A stretch of DNA of 64,000 bases from Pontederia crassipes (GCA_030549335.1 CM060193.1:61781146-61845145), one strand, 5' to 3'; counted from the stretch's first letter, positions 10,957 through 25,254 are shown. Notes: generated from the sequence alone by a model not told the origin. Numbers and translations are program-made.

Positions 10957-13254
10957 CAAAGTATTTTTATAAAACCATTATAATTGGAAAAGTAAATCGA
11001 GGAAGATAAAAAAGTTAAATTAATTTGTGAACCCCCTAAGAAAAAAGTCAGGATGCGCCCCTGGTTTCAGGTGGCACTAACTTATTTGGCATTAGTTGAA
11101 TCTACAAACTAGAAAAAAAATCACCCAAAGTTATAATTAGTTTGTGATAGTAATTAAATATTACATAAAACTTCAAAATTAAATAAATGTATTTGTCATT
11201 AGGAACTAACTTGAAAAGATAAAAATGCCCTCCTCAATCCTCCCTGTCCAAAATGATAATTGAGTGAAATCAATTTTTTTCTATAAAAAAATATTAGGGT
11301 ATAAGAAAAACTAGACTGGCTCGAAAAGATCTAAGTGAAAAAATTAAAAATTAGGGCAAAATCTAAGTGAAAAAAAGAATATGATTTATGATGGTTTTTA
11401 ATAAAGTAAAATCGATCCTCTTAAATTATGATTTCATTCGAAAAATTTGTAAAGGCCTACGGAGTCTATTTTTATTTATATAATTAATTTATAAGTAGTT
11501 TTTTTATTATTGATAGAATAGTTTTTAATAGTTTAATATGTTCATACCGCATTAAGAAACTCTAATTTAATACTTCTAATAATATATCCTATATTTAGCA
11601 ATAAAATTAATTAAGTATGTTAATATTAATTTTAATTTATAATTTTTGAAAAATACTATTCCATTAAAATAGAGGCGCCTGAAAATATTACTAAAAAAAT
11701 AGAACCATTAGAGGGTGATTTTTTCTTTTTTCCATGATTTTTATAATTTAAAAATTAATCCAAAAGTAGCGGGTGATTTTTTTTACCGAAAAATTAGCCT
11801 GACTCAAACAACTTTCACTCCTAGAAAATAAAATATTAAAAATAAAACGATATAACCATATGAAATCTGATAATATAACCACATGACTTTCTTGTTATAT
11901 AAAATGATAAAAATGGACAAAATATGAGGACAATATCCAAACTCATATTATATTGTGAATTTGTAAAATCTATGTATCAAATAAATTTAATTATAAAATA
12001 ATTATTATGCAATCACAATAATATTGTGAGCATTATCTATGATCATAAATAATAAACAACTAATTATTTGACCAATATAAGATAATTATTAAAGTAATGA
12101 AAATAAGTGTTATCACAATGCAAAAGTTCTATGTAACTATCAACAAGTAAGTTTACTAAGTTAAATAAAAGGACCAAAGGTGTTTGCATTAAAAACTTGA
12201 CTCATCACAACTACATTAATTTAATAAAACATCTAAAATGGTATGCCAAGAATGTATGAACTCGTATAGTATTTGTAAATTTCTATAAAATAAATTTTAA
12301 TTATATAATGATACACTAACTTTTAATTGTATAATATAGGAGTCTACGTCGATTTAATTTATTTTTTTATCTAAACTCTTGGAGTCGTAAGAGTATAACA
12401 ACATTGCACAATATTACAATAGAAGTTTGTGACTAATCTTTAACTCTGATTATTATATATTATTCTGTCTTAAGTTACCTTGTATTGCTAAATAAAATGG
12501 ATTTTCTTTCAATTAATTAGGGAAATGCAGCATTGAAAGAAGAGAGAGAATAATAAATGAAATTGAATAATAATGGGATGAGTAAATATAGTTTCATTTA
12601 AGGATGGTGTGAGGGCGTGACTTAATGTTTAATTAATTACTTTGGAAAAGTCCTTGCCATTATAAAATAGATTAAAACTAAAGAACCAGAATAAAATATA
12701 CAGAAATGGTGAAAACAAAAGGTATGGCATTAATTGAGATAATGTAATTTAATTTAGAAAAAAATATGTTTGTTAAGGGCTAATATGAATGAATTTTCTT
12801 AGGGAAAAAATAAGAAAAATCAAATAAATAGGAACGATAAAAGAGGAACACAATAACATAATTACAAAACTACTATCAAGAATTAAAATTATATACTTAT
12901 AAAAGTAAAACATAATTATATAGATAAAAATAAGGCAATGTTCAGATGGGACACATTATAGGATTAGAAATAAAAAAATAAATAAATAATAATAAGTTAA
13001 AAAAGAAAAAAAAGAGGAAAATAAATTATATAGTTGTCACTAGTGATCCAATGTTACATTATAATTGAGATAAATTATGGGAGAGAGAGAAGAAATTTAA
13101 AAGAACAAGAATGTAATTAAAGAAAGAAAACGAAATAATTATTAATGACCATTAATGACATCATTATTCTCTGCACAACAACACCCTTCTGGTTCCCATA
13201 ATACATCATCACCTACTACACACCACAGAACCAGTTCCATTACTGCGCACAGGC

Positions 13255-13821
13255 ATGGCTCAGGCTGCCACCATCCGTTTCCTCGTTCTCCTCGTCCTTC
13301 TACCTTCCGTGCTCGCAAATGGCATGAGCTCTGCGACCCGGAGAGTCCCCATGAAGCTGGAGGAGAACCTGACCCACCTCCGCTTCTACTTCCATCAAGT
13401 CATAGGCGGCCGCGACGCCTCGGCCGTGCGCCTCCTCCCTCCGGCGGCGCCGGACTCCGGGCGAAGCTTCGGCGAGCTCACGGTGATGGACAACCCGCTG
13501 ACGGAGGGGCCCGATCCGACGTCGAGGCTCGTGGGCAGGGCGCAGGGGCTCTACGCGAGCGCCGCGATGGAGGAGATGGGGCTCATCCAGGCCATGAACG
13601 TGGTGTTCACCGACGAGCGCTACGACGGCAGCTCTATCACCATCCTCGGCCGGAACGCCCCGATGCTCGAGGTGAGGGAGATGCCGGTCGTCGGCGGGAG
13701 CGGGATGTTCCGGTTGGCGCGCGGCTACGCGATTCTTCGGACATATTCCTACGTCGGGGACTCGGCCGTCGTGGAGTACAGCGTCTGCGTCATGCACCCT
13801 GCAACTCCGTTAAACGTGTAA
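13255..13821 (+). CDS. Dirigent family protein, 188 aa, intronless paralogue
   Basis: Second copy of the tandem dirigent pair, same strand and same intronless structure. A signal peptide (about residues 8-22) is followed by LEENLTHLRFYFH (35-47), TVMDNPLTEGPDPTSRLVGR (76-95), ITILGRNAP (129-137) and REMPVVGGSG.FRLARGYA (141-159). The Asp that normally follows YFH, present in the neighbour as HD, is Gln here (FHQ, residue 48). That Asp lies in the conserved first dirigent motif and has been linked to activity in structural work on the family, so this copy may differ in function or substrate. Only one N-glycosylation sequon (N38) remains. A longer open frame starting at 13155 in another phase is a shadow produced by the GC-rich codons. 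The gene is probably expressed independently, having its own proximal promoter. Confidence 0.92.
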   Translation: MAQAATIRFLVLLVLLPSVLANGMSSATRRVPMKLEENLTHLRFYFHQVIGGRDASAVRLLPPAAPDSGRSFGELTVMDNPLTEGPDPTSRLVGRAQGLYASAAMEEMGLIQAMNVVFTDERYDGSSITILGRNAPMLEVREMPVVGGSGMFRLARGYAILRTYSYVGDSAVVEYSVCVMHPATPLNV

Positions 13822-14992
13822 CATGCTGGCTCGTCGTTACTTTTTATGATATGAAGATTCGTATGTTCAGATCTCCCCATGCAATTTGAAACTTTTGATT
13901 TTGCTGACCAAAGTTGGTTCCATCCATCTTTGTTTCTTTTTCATCTCTGGTGAGTGATCAATGTTACAGTAGTATCAGTTTTGTTGCATTTTAATCCTTG
14001 TAGGCCATAGTGCGCATTCAATTAATTAATTATTGTTGAAATGCTCAATTGCATCCATAACATGGATAAGAAGAATGCAGGCTTAGATGTGATATTGGGT
14101 TACGTAAACGTGGATTTTAAAAGACAAGAAGAAATGAAAATAAGAGAACTTTATGCCTCGTTTACTTTCTTCCATCTTTTTACCCATTCGAGGTCCATTT
14201 TTTTCACCCTTGGAGCCCCAGTATTCAAGACTATTAGTATTTATTTAATTTAAAGACGAGAATAAGAGAATAATATTTTTTATTGCTTTAAGAATTGAAT
14301 CCGGAATAATTAAATCAAGCTTGATTTATGTTCTTTTGATACTCAGCAACTCAGTTGTTTATGTTTGGAGCTTCTTGATTGAGACCCATCTCTGGGTTTT
14401 TCATATTAGTTTTGATGTAAAGATAACCTTAGTATGAACAACTGAATGAAAGAATAGGAATACGCATGTGTGTGTGTGAATATGCTTCTTCAGAGTGTAA
14501 CTTATAATTTTACATAAAGATCAACTGATTTCAGATGTTATGTAACTGGGTAGCAAACTTTTCTGACACCAGTTCAGGATAAATAAAACAGGCATACCAT
14601 CACTGCTTTACATTTATATATATTGCAAAGATCATCAGTACAGAACTGATTACTTAATACAATCACCAACACTTGAAGTACAAAGCAAAAGTGATGGCAC
14701 CAAACTGCTATCTTTAAGATTTTTTTCCTTGACTTTATACAAAGATTTTACATTTCCCTTGTATATGACATATAAATCAACAAAGACCACCCTCCTACCT
14801 TTATATGAAGCAATTTTTCATCCACTCCATGACCCCTGTTATTTTACAGAGATGCGTTTTCGCAAGAGTAGTGGCTTCCTCTAACAAAATAAAGGTGTCC
14901 TGTCCATGAATGGTAACTTTCAAAAAGGAATTTGCATCTGATGCAGATGACGAAACCACCACACCAATCACTTGGACATGCACCATTGTCGT
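13822..14992. other. Convergent intergenic region (dirigent and PSI-like 3' flanks)
   Basis: Holds the 3' flank of the second dirigent gene and, from about 14600, the likely 3' UTR of the minus-strand PSI-like gene. A short plus-strand frame at 14041-14253 has no resemblance to a known family. No canonical AATAAA is placed convincingly for either gene. Confidence 0.45.
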
Positions 14993-17900
14993 TCATATTG
15001 TGGTCAGAGTGTCCACTCTATCAATTGCATCCAAAATTTTCATCGTATCAATGTCAAAAATGGTGGCACTTTCCGCAGGCTGACTCATCGGAGATGGTTC
15101 TTTTTTAGTTGTTGGAGAATGATTGCTACTCTTACTCAACCTGTCGTGCTTGCTCAGCCTCGAACAAGTGTCAAATTCTTGGCTTTTGCTTATCCCTGGG
15201 GCGAGTTTCCTAAAGTTGACATCTCGCAGTACTTCTTTCTCTTCCAGTGTGAGCTTGGAGGATGGAAGTGTCACTTTATTTGGAGGCGAAGAATTAGGGG
15301 ATCTCCTCCGCTTTGGTGGTGAACGAATCGGCGATTTATTTGGAGATCTGATGCCGTTCATGGGCCGACACTGGCTAATGAGGTGATGTAGCCAGATCAC
15401 CAAATCAAGTATATATGCTTCAGTCTTCTCCTTGTCTGCATGGTGGAGTGTTTCAATCTTAAGTAACTCCATATGCCCACCAGACTTCCTACTTGTCTCA
15501 ATCCTGAAAATAGGAAATGCATGCACCTCAGATAGATTGCTCTTAATTGCAATTCTAAGAGAAAAAATACGAAATAGGTTACAAACCCGGTGTTGGCCCA
15601 CTCCCCAACCCAGCCAAAACCATGATGTGCTCTGATTGTTGCGTTGCAGCAAGGCATAAACAGGAAATGATCAAAGAATAAACTCAATAAAGTTACAAGG
15701 AAAGAGTATTGTATAATTTGAGTGATCATGGACACATCAGACATAGGCCATTCAAGCAATGTTACCTGCTTGTGTTGGTCGCTACTGGGACAAGCCATTG
15801 CAATGTTTTTTCCATTTCAGCTTTGATTTGAGGAACAGTTAGCTGCAAGTAAATGTCCATAACAAATTAACACAAGATGAGGTAAAGCAATCTAGATAAA
15901 CAAATGATTGTTATTACCTCTTCCTTTATCTCAAAAGATTGCAATTTTGGACGCAAAGCAATCTTTATACTGGCTGGCAATCCTTGGTATAAAACATCCC
16001 TTGTATTTGGAGGTACAGAACCAGATCGTGAAACCTAAAGTACTCAAATAAAACAAAGTCATGCCATATTTTTGACAGCCATGCCAAGGAAAACAATATA
16101 ACTGGTGCCAAAGAACACAATATAACTCGTGCCAAAGAAACCTATTGTAATTCTTTTTTTAGAGGGAAACCTATTGTAATTCTTCATTTCTAAGGGAACA
16201 GAAACCTAATGCCATCATAATCCAAACACTTGCTCGGAAATAGAGTATCGATGGAAAGGATTAGTGATATGTTTGCAGACTGCATGCAGTACTAAGTATC
16301 AACAAACAAAATACATGAATGCTCCACTTCCTGATTATTCATTTAATATTGAGGTTAAGGATGTTTAAATATTTTAAATTGAAAAAAACTTTTTATTTTG
16401 TAAAAGGATTTTGAACTACAGATTGATGAATATCAAACAAAGTATTCAAGAAATTAATTGTCCAAGAGACATAGTAATAGTTAAAGAGCCACTAAATTAG
16501 ATGTCACAAGAAACTTACAAGAGTGTCAATTTGGGTAATGATATTTGCATAGTGCAAAGAGAGGCCTGCTGACCCTAGTCGCTTTTGGTTTTTGTTTGAT
16601 CCTTCGACAATTTGTCCATCTACGACATCAAGAAACAGATATCAACTTACTAGATAGTGAATGCATATGCAAAATTAATCCCAAAAATAATACAGTAACC
16701 AGATCTGGTTGACTTTTATAGTAATGAAAGATGCATAAGAACAATGAAAATTGGATGTGAGAGTGAGATAAAGTACCAGCATTTCCAAATGCATCATGAA
16801 TCTCTGAATGCAAGAAATGTACAATATCCACGAGTTTCACCATGATCTACATCAAAATTTGATGGCTCGATTAATCCAGAGAAAGCTACTCCCTATGGTG
16901 TGATAAGAACTTTTCCTATCAAAATTTGATTATGTTAAGCACAAAAGTAGCTTACACAGCAGAACTAACATTTTCGAATGTAGTCCACCTGACAAGAGAA
17001 TACAATAGATGGCTATTTTGAGCTATTCTACTTGGTAGTAGTATACAACACGTTATCTTGTATGGCATCAAGTTGTATTATGTCAATTACAGATCAGTTA
17101 AAGTTCATTGAAATCAGTGGCATCAAACTCACATTTTCCAAAGTCTTAGACCACAGTGATTTTTTCTTTAAGCTTTTGACATGTTTCCGTTGGCTTTTCA
17201 GTTCTTGCCTTAGAATATGACTATTTTCCCCTGTAAAGAAAAGATATACAAGATGGTCATGATTGAATAGACATGTCTTTTTTTTATGAGAGAGAGAGAG
17301 ACTTTTTAAGTCTCAAGTTTTGTACTTAAAGAATGACACAGGAGTTTACAAGGGAGACATACCTCTTTGATCTGGAAATGAGTTCCCTTCTTCTTGAAGT
17401 TTCCGTCTGTAGTCTTGTTCAAATTTATCCAAGGCATGCAACTCATGGTACAGTTCCTATGAAGAAAGAAATAACTATTGTTTGTGGCGGAAGAGTATGT
17501 TCAACAAAATAAATAAGAACATCTGGGAACGCACATTGGCAAGTAATAATAGTAGAAGATGGATTCAACATTTCCAATGTCAACAAATTTTCATGAGAGG
17601 TGTGACTTCAGTTTTATTATGATGCATGACTCTCAAATCAAATATGTGAAATAACTACTTGGAGAGCTTTAAGCCACTATGCTAACTCGCTTCCAATTGA
17701 ATTAGTCAGAGGCTATAATGAAAAGAAATTGTGTAAAAACATATCTGTTTTAAATAACCAGTGCTACCTCTAGTTCTAGTGGAATTAAAGTGACCTTTGA
17801 AAATTCTTAGTCGAACACTCACATTTTCCTACATGTGGGTCCTCTAAGAAGTAAAGAATCTATACTACAGGAACAAGGAGCAGACAAAAGTAGTTTATAT

Positions 17901-20651
17901 ACCTAAATTTTTTTAAAGAAATACATAACAAATAATTATAAGAAGATCATCTCAGTTTCTCCACCAGTGGAAAAGAGACACGACTTGATAGAAGAGAAAA
18001 AAACTGATACAAGGGCCGATTTTAACTTGCGCATAGATATAATAAGAACTCGAGTATAAATTAATCATCAACACTGGATAAAAATCGAAAAATCTATGAG
18101 CAAGTTATATTCCATCAACACATTTGGTCATCAGGATTAACAATAAGCATAAATAGACAATATTAGAAAAAAAGCATTTTCATCTACAGGGAATAACAAA
18201 CAAGAACATCCTTACAGCTGTATATCGAACCAATGACATCAAATATTGCATGGTCATCGGTGCTGCTTCTTTCAACTGTTGTTGAGGGTTATGTTCTGAC
18301 TCCATTCTGAAAATCAATAACGCCGGAAATGAAAAGATTATTAGCCTCGTCTGTTATCTCATAAAAAAGCAGGCAGAAATGGGATGTTCTGTAACTAATC
18401 AGATATACTTTGCAAAGTAGCGGTCCAGATTATGCCACTGAGGATCTTTGCAGCGGTTGCCAAATCGAATGACCTCTCCAGCAAACACCTTCAACTCTTC
18501 TCTGAAGATGAATATAAGGATCAAACAGTTTTTCTTTAAAAGAGGTGAAGTGCTCAAAAATGGATTTAAATCATTACTTCTAGTGGTAAAATGCTCAAAT
18601 TAAATTTCTAATAAAGAAAACCTCAAATTAAATTTCTGGCACGTGAATCACCGTTTGTCAGCAGCTGCAGTTCTCAACAATTCGTTGATATCTTTGGAAA
18701 TCAAAAGTTGTACACCTTCTGAGGGCAATACCACTCCTTTCAGATGCTTTATGCTTTCCTTCGAAAGTGATTGCATTAGATTAGCACCTTTTACGATTGT
18801 ATTGGCAACCTCAAAGGCCAAAATTGATATTTTGTTGCCCTTTGTTGTGACCCCTGATACAAAGCCACTGCCTGAGTTTAGGCTTGTCATACTACTACCA
18901 AGTGTGTCCAGTACCTCAACTGCCATCCCTAATCCAGCGTTACTTGCTCTCCCCAAGAGTGAGCTCACTTCTGAAACCTGTGACAAAGTACAATTGGTTC
19001 ATTTTGACAACGGCATCTTGTAAGAACACCCATAAAATATGCTTCTTTAAAAGTATTGCAAGTACAATTTGTTCTTTTTTTCGGAAGGAAGTTTGTTTGT
19101 GATATATTTAAAAGACATATCCATGAATCATGCATTGGATAGGCTTCATCTCTTGTACTAATGTGAGATAACTACTAGTCTTTATCTAGGAATTTTGTGG
19201 AGTTTTTTTCTCTCATTTACATTTTCTGAAAGTAGTATCTTCGTAAATTGGAAGAGACCATGTTCAGGTGACTTAATCAAATGTTATAAGCATGATAGTT
19301 GAAAATAAGTGAAGAATGTTTCTCTCAAAACTTTCACTTAATTTTCTTACTTCTTGTTAGATTTTCATCTATTTGTTATAAAATCCAGAAGCATGCTTTT
19401 GCTAAAGTTGTACTTTCAGTTGATACTATAATAAAAAATTGTGAATCATTCACCTAATCTAGATTTGGCGTCATGGTTGTTGTCTCCTTGTGATTAAAGA
19501 TACAACCCACAACAAGGCCTTGGCGTAATAGTTGGATATTACTCTTGAAAATAAGAACTCCAGACTCAGATTTTGGATGCAGTGATCCTAAGTCATTAAT
19601 CAGCATTACCAAACAAATCAACTTTTATTACCCAAAGAACAATGCAAATTTGCCTTGTTTCTCAGTTTCCTTTCCACTAGCGGTGAGCTTGATCTCAATT
19701 ATGGCAGGTCTGATGATTAAAATAATGGTATGTTGTGTCTAGTGAGGCTTCGGTGTTTGAGTTCATAGCCTACAGGTTTAGGAATTGACTCGCATAGGCA
19801 AAGGGAAAAATAGAAAGAGGACTACGCTATTGATTTCTTATGATTAGAGAAGATATAGATACAATAAATTAGATTATATGTTAAGGTGGTAAACTAAGAT
19901 TTGAACTAAGAAGGTAATCTTGTCATAGTAACATGTCCAAAAGTGTGATATTGCATCAACCATCAAGGTCCATTGACTTGCAACATAAAAATTTAAGAGG
20001 AATATCCCAATATGATCTGCAGTATCCTCGAAAAGTTATCAATTATGAATCAAGCATCATTATGATTAAAACTTCCCAAGAACCACAAAGTTACTGTTTA
20101 TCCTAATTTTTAATCAAATTGGAGGTGGAAGTAGTTGAAAAATTCACCAATAGAAGTCAAAGTTTTTCTGCTGAACAAACTATACTCATGCAATCTATTA
20201 AACATCCATTACGACATAAAGCATGAGACAGATAACGCAATAATGTAACCTTGATAGTTTTCAAGCAAAACAATTATATGCCTCTAAGACTCCCAAAAGA
20301 GGGAGAAGAATGGTAGAAGCAAAGCACCTTTTTGGGGCTGTTCCTTGGAGAGGCCGTCAGTTTGGATGCAGACGACTTGGATTTCTGGGAAGAAGACCTG
20401 GACAATCGGGACTCTCTGTCACCACTCTTTGAGCTCCCCAACGAGCTCGTCTGCGAAACCGGAAAGGGATCTTTGATGAACTGCATCTCCATGTTGTCCT
20501 CCAAAGGCATGGTCTTCTTGAAGCTCTGCACCTTCCCATGGCCCTCATAAGCTACCTGATAGTGCTCCCCGGCGGTAAAGGCATACCCTCGCAGAGTGAT
20601 CTCGCTCGGAGACCTATCGACCACAGATATCTTCGAGCAAAACACGCCCAT
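14993..20651 (-). CDS. PSI1-like: PSK SIMULATOR (PSI)-like protein, DUF3475 + DUF668, 12 exons
   Basis: Exons on the minus strand, in order: 20651-20328, 18977-18652, 18501-18409, 18306-18216, 17456-17363, 17230-17133, 16846-16777, 16619-16519, 16034-15918, 15842-15766, 15631-15587 and 15503-14993. They total 1947 bp, or 648 residues plus stop; every junction is GT-AG and phases agree. The N-terminus MGVFCSK fits N-myristoylation, as in Arabidopsis PSI proteins. DUF3475 covers about 156-213 ([20 protein letters not shown]). DUF668 starts about 380 ([20 protein letters not shown]) and runs to about 470. A basic cluster near 543-546 (KRRR, among SP repeats) could be a nuclear signal. PSI proteins are plant-specific and promote growth downstream of phytosulfokine perception; the length is close to Arabidopsis PSI1. 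Intron 1 is the longest (1350 bp). The role in this species is inferred by homology. Confidence 0.9.
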
Positions 20652-21320
20652 GGTTCCAAGTTCTCACTACAATCCCCTCAATTCTTCCTCTTCCTTTTCA
20701 TGTATAATTGTATTGGTACTGGAAATTACGCGGCATACGGATACAATTCCCAATTGCGGTACGATGCACAGACTCCAGTCCAATTCCAGCTGTAGAAGAA
20801 GCACTAACACGTCAAAATTCGCTTTAAAAACGAGTAAAGATATGATCTTTGACATCAATTCAGTAAAAAAAAATAGAACAAAAACGTTTTAACGCCTCAA
20901 AAGCGATGGAAACAGCCTAGAGATTGATGATGTGCCTCGGCAAAAAAGGTTCGACCTTTATACAGCACAGCAGGGGAAAACAAAAGGAAACTGAGATAGC
21001 AAGTGAATGATCCTCGCGATGGCTATCGACGGAGATGAAAAAGTGCGCATGTATCGGATCGCCGGACGGAGCAAGATGCAATATTTCTCTTCCTAATGGC
21101 AGCAGGAGAGGATTTGAGGTCGATCAAAGACAGGAAGAACCGGAGAGGATGGAAGACAGAAGAGGAAGGGGGAGAGAGAGAGGGCTAAAGATTTGGGAAG
21201 TGCTTCTGAATGCCATACAAATACACCATCGATGGCCAATGCAAAGTCCACCCAAAAACAAATACAAGTTTCGAAACTTTGGAGCTGGTCAAATCCAACC
21301 ACCTCTCTCTCTCTCTTAAA
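20652..21320 (-). promoter_or_regulatory. 5' flank and probable 5' UTR of the PSI-like gene
   Basis: About 670 bp upstream of the PSI-like start codon, with two GA/CT-rich stretches (about 21174-21182 and 21303-21317) of the kind common in plant 5' leaders. Upstream of 21330 the sequence becomes AT-rich. Exact transcription start not visible; an untranslated first exon is possible. Confidence 0.4.
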
Positions 21321-21329
21321 AATTTTCTG

Positions 21330-23121
21330 GAGTCAAATAAACTCTTAATTTTCTAGTTAAAGAAAATTGTCTTATTTGAGTTTTAAAGACGAAAAAATTA
21401 CTAGCATATTAGCCGGCAAGAACTAGTAAAATAATATGCTTTATAAGTTAAAAAAATGCAGTTAAGTTTTTCAAGTAAGTGATCAAAAGTTAATTATTTA
21501 AGTTAATATTATAAAAATGTAACATGTATGCACTAATTCCCGTTTGACTAAGCTTATAAATAATTTATAAGTTAGCTTAAAAATTTTTTGTTTAGTAATA
21601 TTATAATATATGATTAATAAGAAGATATCAAATTTACTTATAAGTAAAATATAAATGAAGGATGACTTAATTTTTAAAAAAAATTAAATTAATTAGTTAT
21701 ATTAGAACTAACTAATTATTATTAATATAAATAATTTTATTCAAACATATAACTACTTATTTTTAAAATAAATTTCAGTTAAAAAATACTTATTAGTATT
21801 TCAATTTATCAGCTAAATCAAATTAATACTGATTAAGATGTGTGTGTCTATTCGTCGATGTGGACCATGATTAGATACATGTTATATAAATATGTATGTA
21901 TTATCATATATATATATATTGTAAATTAACTCGAGAATATGCTGCCATTAAAAGGGTTAATTATATTCACTCTCCTTGTTTTCGATCATTGAAATCCTTC
22001 GTTGTCCAAAGCTACTAGCATTTAATTAATTCGGTGTCAAAATTTGAACGATAAAAATAATACTCTGACCAACACGATGACTCCAAAAATCGATCCCCAT
22101 CTGCTAACTCGTCGATCACTTAAGACACAGTCCGCTATTATTACCCCAACCTTCCATTGGTTTATTCACTATCCTTTGATATATGTTAAATTTGAATCGT
22201 CCATTTAACGGCGATATACATACTTTATATCACTTAGTAGATAAAATATGCATCATAATAATAACGAAATTGACTTGTCTATACTTAATACACATTCACT
22301 GGATACATATTTATAATAACACGTAATGGATAACACATTTCATTGAACAAAATAGATTTCATCGGAAACATGATGAAGTGATACAAAGAAAGAAGTCTGA
22401 AAAAACATTATGTTATATTATATTATATTATGATGTTGTTTATTACGAGATCTCAGAACAAAATCTCGTCCACCTAAAAAAAATCGACAAAATAAAAATA
22501 TTTTAAGTTTTAAGTATAAAGCGAGAATATACCTTTTATTTCTTGGCACGAACAAATACATGATAAATGAATTCAAATGTTATAATATTTTGGAAGTAGC
22601 ATGCGGTTTTTAGCCAAGTCTTAAGCGGTTCCTGCTTCCCTTCAAAGTCTACTTAGTGGTATTTGACTTTGATATTAATTAGGGTTTAAGGTATATGCTC
22701 ATGTGTGCATATTAATAGATAAGTTTAATATGTTTTTTTAATATGTTATCGTGTCGACTTGTTGCCCCATGTGTTCTTTCTTTAATACGCCCCATCAAAT
22801 GGGATCACGATGACTTTATTATTGTTTATTGCATTACTATTATTATTAGATAATAACTTAATTAATACAGTTGAAAGGGGTCATTTATTTATGATTAACC
22901 ATGGAACACTTGTGCTAATGTTACATGGTTTGGTTGACAGTTGGCGAACGCGAAGAAGAATGTTGTGTGGAGAAGCAAGCTGGAAATTATCTAATTGGCG
23001 AAGAAACCTTATTATATTGCAGTAATAAATTAATGAATTAATTAATCTTTGGGACTAGAGAGATAATATTTTGAAATTCGTCTTTGAGATAACATTGAAA
23101 GCATTAGTCAAATGACAAAAA

Positions 23122-23213
<92 letters not shown>

Positions 23214-24300
23214 GAAAAGAGCATTACATATGCTTTTGGTCCTCTTAATTGACAATATGCTTTTTCCACTTCTTTTATTTTCTTCTATGTGAACAAATCC
23301 TAACTAGAATCTAAAAAGAATTATTCCCACTCTGACTTTGTGATTAAAGCTTTCATATTAAAGATACAAAGTATATAATTGAATCAAAATTTAAAAGGTG
23401 TAGAGAACTTGTGTTATGAGCACACTTGGTCTTCCAACTAAATTGATTAAAATAAGATTGTGAAGATTATGATCATAAGATCAAAGATAGTAAGATTCTA
23501 ATTATTAATTTTATATTATTAGTAAAACAAAGAAGAAACTAACTATCTTTATACGAAAACATAGTTAGTAAAACAAGTCAATAATTGGAGATAATCTAGT
23601 TATAGTTATAACGTAAAGTTAGAGAATAGAATTGGAAAAGAAGTTAAAGTTGCAAGATATTTAATGAAATTTACTTGCCATTTGGCATTCGAGAGATTAA
23701 AAAGGAAGGTTAGGAAATAAAAAAAATATTATATTTGTCTATAAGCGGTTGTATTATTCTTAAAATAAGTCAAGACTATTTATCATGACAGATCACACTG
23801 TATTATATATATTGTCGTAAGGATACATTAAACTACCATTTTCTTCTCACTTGGTGCTATGAATTGGATGTTACCATGTGAGTGGAAAATGGCTTTGTGC
23901 ATGATAAATCCATGTCTCCTTTGCATCTTTTACATGGATCAAGAGGGTAGACCAAAATTTTTGTGAAGCTAATACAACTTTTACTATTTTTCAGAAATGT
24001 CAGAAACTATAAATCCCTACTTTTTTGTATTTTTTCCCCTCAGAAATACACGCGTTGGTTGGTCAGCACTTTGGAAATTTTCTTTGTTATATATGTAATA
24101 ATAATGTAATTTTCACTTTCACATGTACATCTCATTGCAGCCACAAAAGTCAAAAGGAAGAATAGTTGAATTATGGCGACATCGAGATCTAAATATATGT
24201 CAGCAGCTCGTCAACTGCACCTGCACAATATATATATATTTAGATAAATGTATATTTCAAATATCTTAGACTTGAATATATATATCGAAAGATTTGGTTA
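21330..24300. other. AT-rich intergenic DNA; no gene seen
   Basis: AT-rich with microsatellites. A small open frame at 22810-23025 is not recognisable. Nothing else supportable. Confidence 0.45.
23121..23213. repeat. (ATT)n microsatellite, about 31 units
   Basis: A long, pure ATT tract. The poly-isoleucine open frame on the minus strand across it is an artefact. Confidence 0.97.
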
Positions 24301-24380
24301 TTAATAAAGCGAAATAGCGTCGTATGATTCATGTAGCCGACCCTATCTATTGGGATAAGACTTTGTTGTTGTTATTGTTT
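24301..24380 (+). mobile_element. RTE-type LINE 3' end fragment
   Basis: One frame reads NKA-x-x-RRMIHVADP, then WDK and a (TTG)n-like tail. This is the typical C-terminus of the plant RTE-clade LINE reverse-transcriptase protein with its TTG-repeat tail. Only about 80 bp remain and an in-frame stop lies inside the fragment. The better preserved relative at 56280-56470 matches it. Confidence 0.7.
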
Positions 24381-25254
24381 ATGAAAAGTCAAGCATTTTA
24401 AAAAAAAAGAACAATTCACTTATGGTTCAAAATAAAAGGAAGTAGAAAATCTGAATTTATTTTTAAAAAATATGATTGGCGTGAGAATTTATCCTTCAAA
24501 TCGAGTTCCAACCATGTTTTATACTACTCAAGAACTGCCAAAAGTCAAACATTAAAATATGCAATCCATGGCCAAGAAAAAAAGAAATAGGAAAGAAAAA
24601 GAAAGAAACAGTACGAAGATACACATGTCACTTATTATAATTTTGTCAACATAAAAAAGAATGTTGCATGCATTTGTCAACCATATGTCACATATATGCT
24701 TGATCACAATTCAACTATACGGATGAACATAAAAAAGAACAGTTGTCAAAGGTGCATTCCATGAACAATGAAACAATTTAGCAAAATGTGCTTCCAATCT
24801 GCATAATTGCTCAGTCGATTCCTTGTTTTTTGCCGGTAGAGTTTTAATTTGACTTCTCCTCGTCAACAGATAACTATTACTCTTCCATTGGCCAATATAC
24901 TTAGCAATACCAGACAGCAGAAATCAGGAAATTATTTCAGAAAAGAACATTTTCATCAAATAATAAATGGGTCCTTGTTCAAAATAGAACATCATGGATG
25001 AATAATTAAGAAAGCAAAGTAGAAAAAGATAAATACAAAGATTTAACTGATTAAGAGGGAAATATTCACGAGCAAAAAAATACCACCATTAGAAAAAAAT
25101 TATTATGAACAAAATAGAGTAAGTACCAATAAAATCTTAATCCGCGTATATAAAAATTCATACCATAAGGATCGCTTTTGTCACGTGTCCTTATTTTTTT
25201 TATAATTTTGTGTACATGATATATAAATATAGGCACATCAATAATCTTATTAAA
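24381..25254. other. Intergenic, no gene seen
   Basis: AT-rich DNA without recognisable coding or repeat structure. Confidence 0.4.

Larger units (their letters stand above)
8011..13254. other. AT-rich region between the dirigent genes; no gene seen
   Basis: About 5 kb without a supportable gene. It contains microsatellites (listed separately) and many short AT-rich open frames with no family resemblance. The last 110 bp before 13255 form the proximal promoter of the second dirigent gene, including the ACACCCTTCT block shared with the first. Near 11030-11065 GGATGCGCCCCTGG stands out as a GC-rich phrase that may belong to an old transposon. Confidence 0.45.

Noticed and set aside
13155-13889. 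244-residue plus-strand frame overlapping the second dirigent gene
   Set aside because: Different phase from the dirigent frame; low-complexity Arg/Pro-rich product.
23055-23255. Poly-isoleucine open frame
   Set aside because: Translation of an ATT microsatellite.
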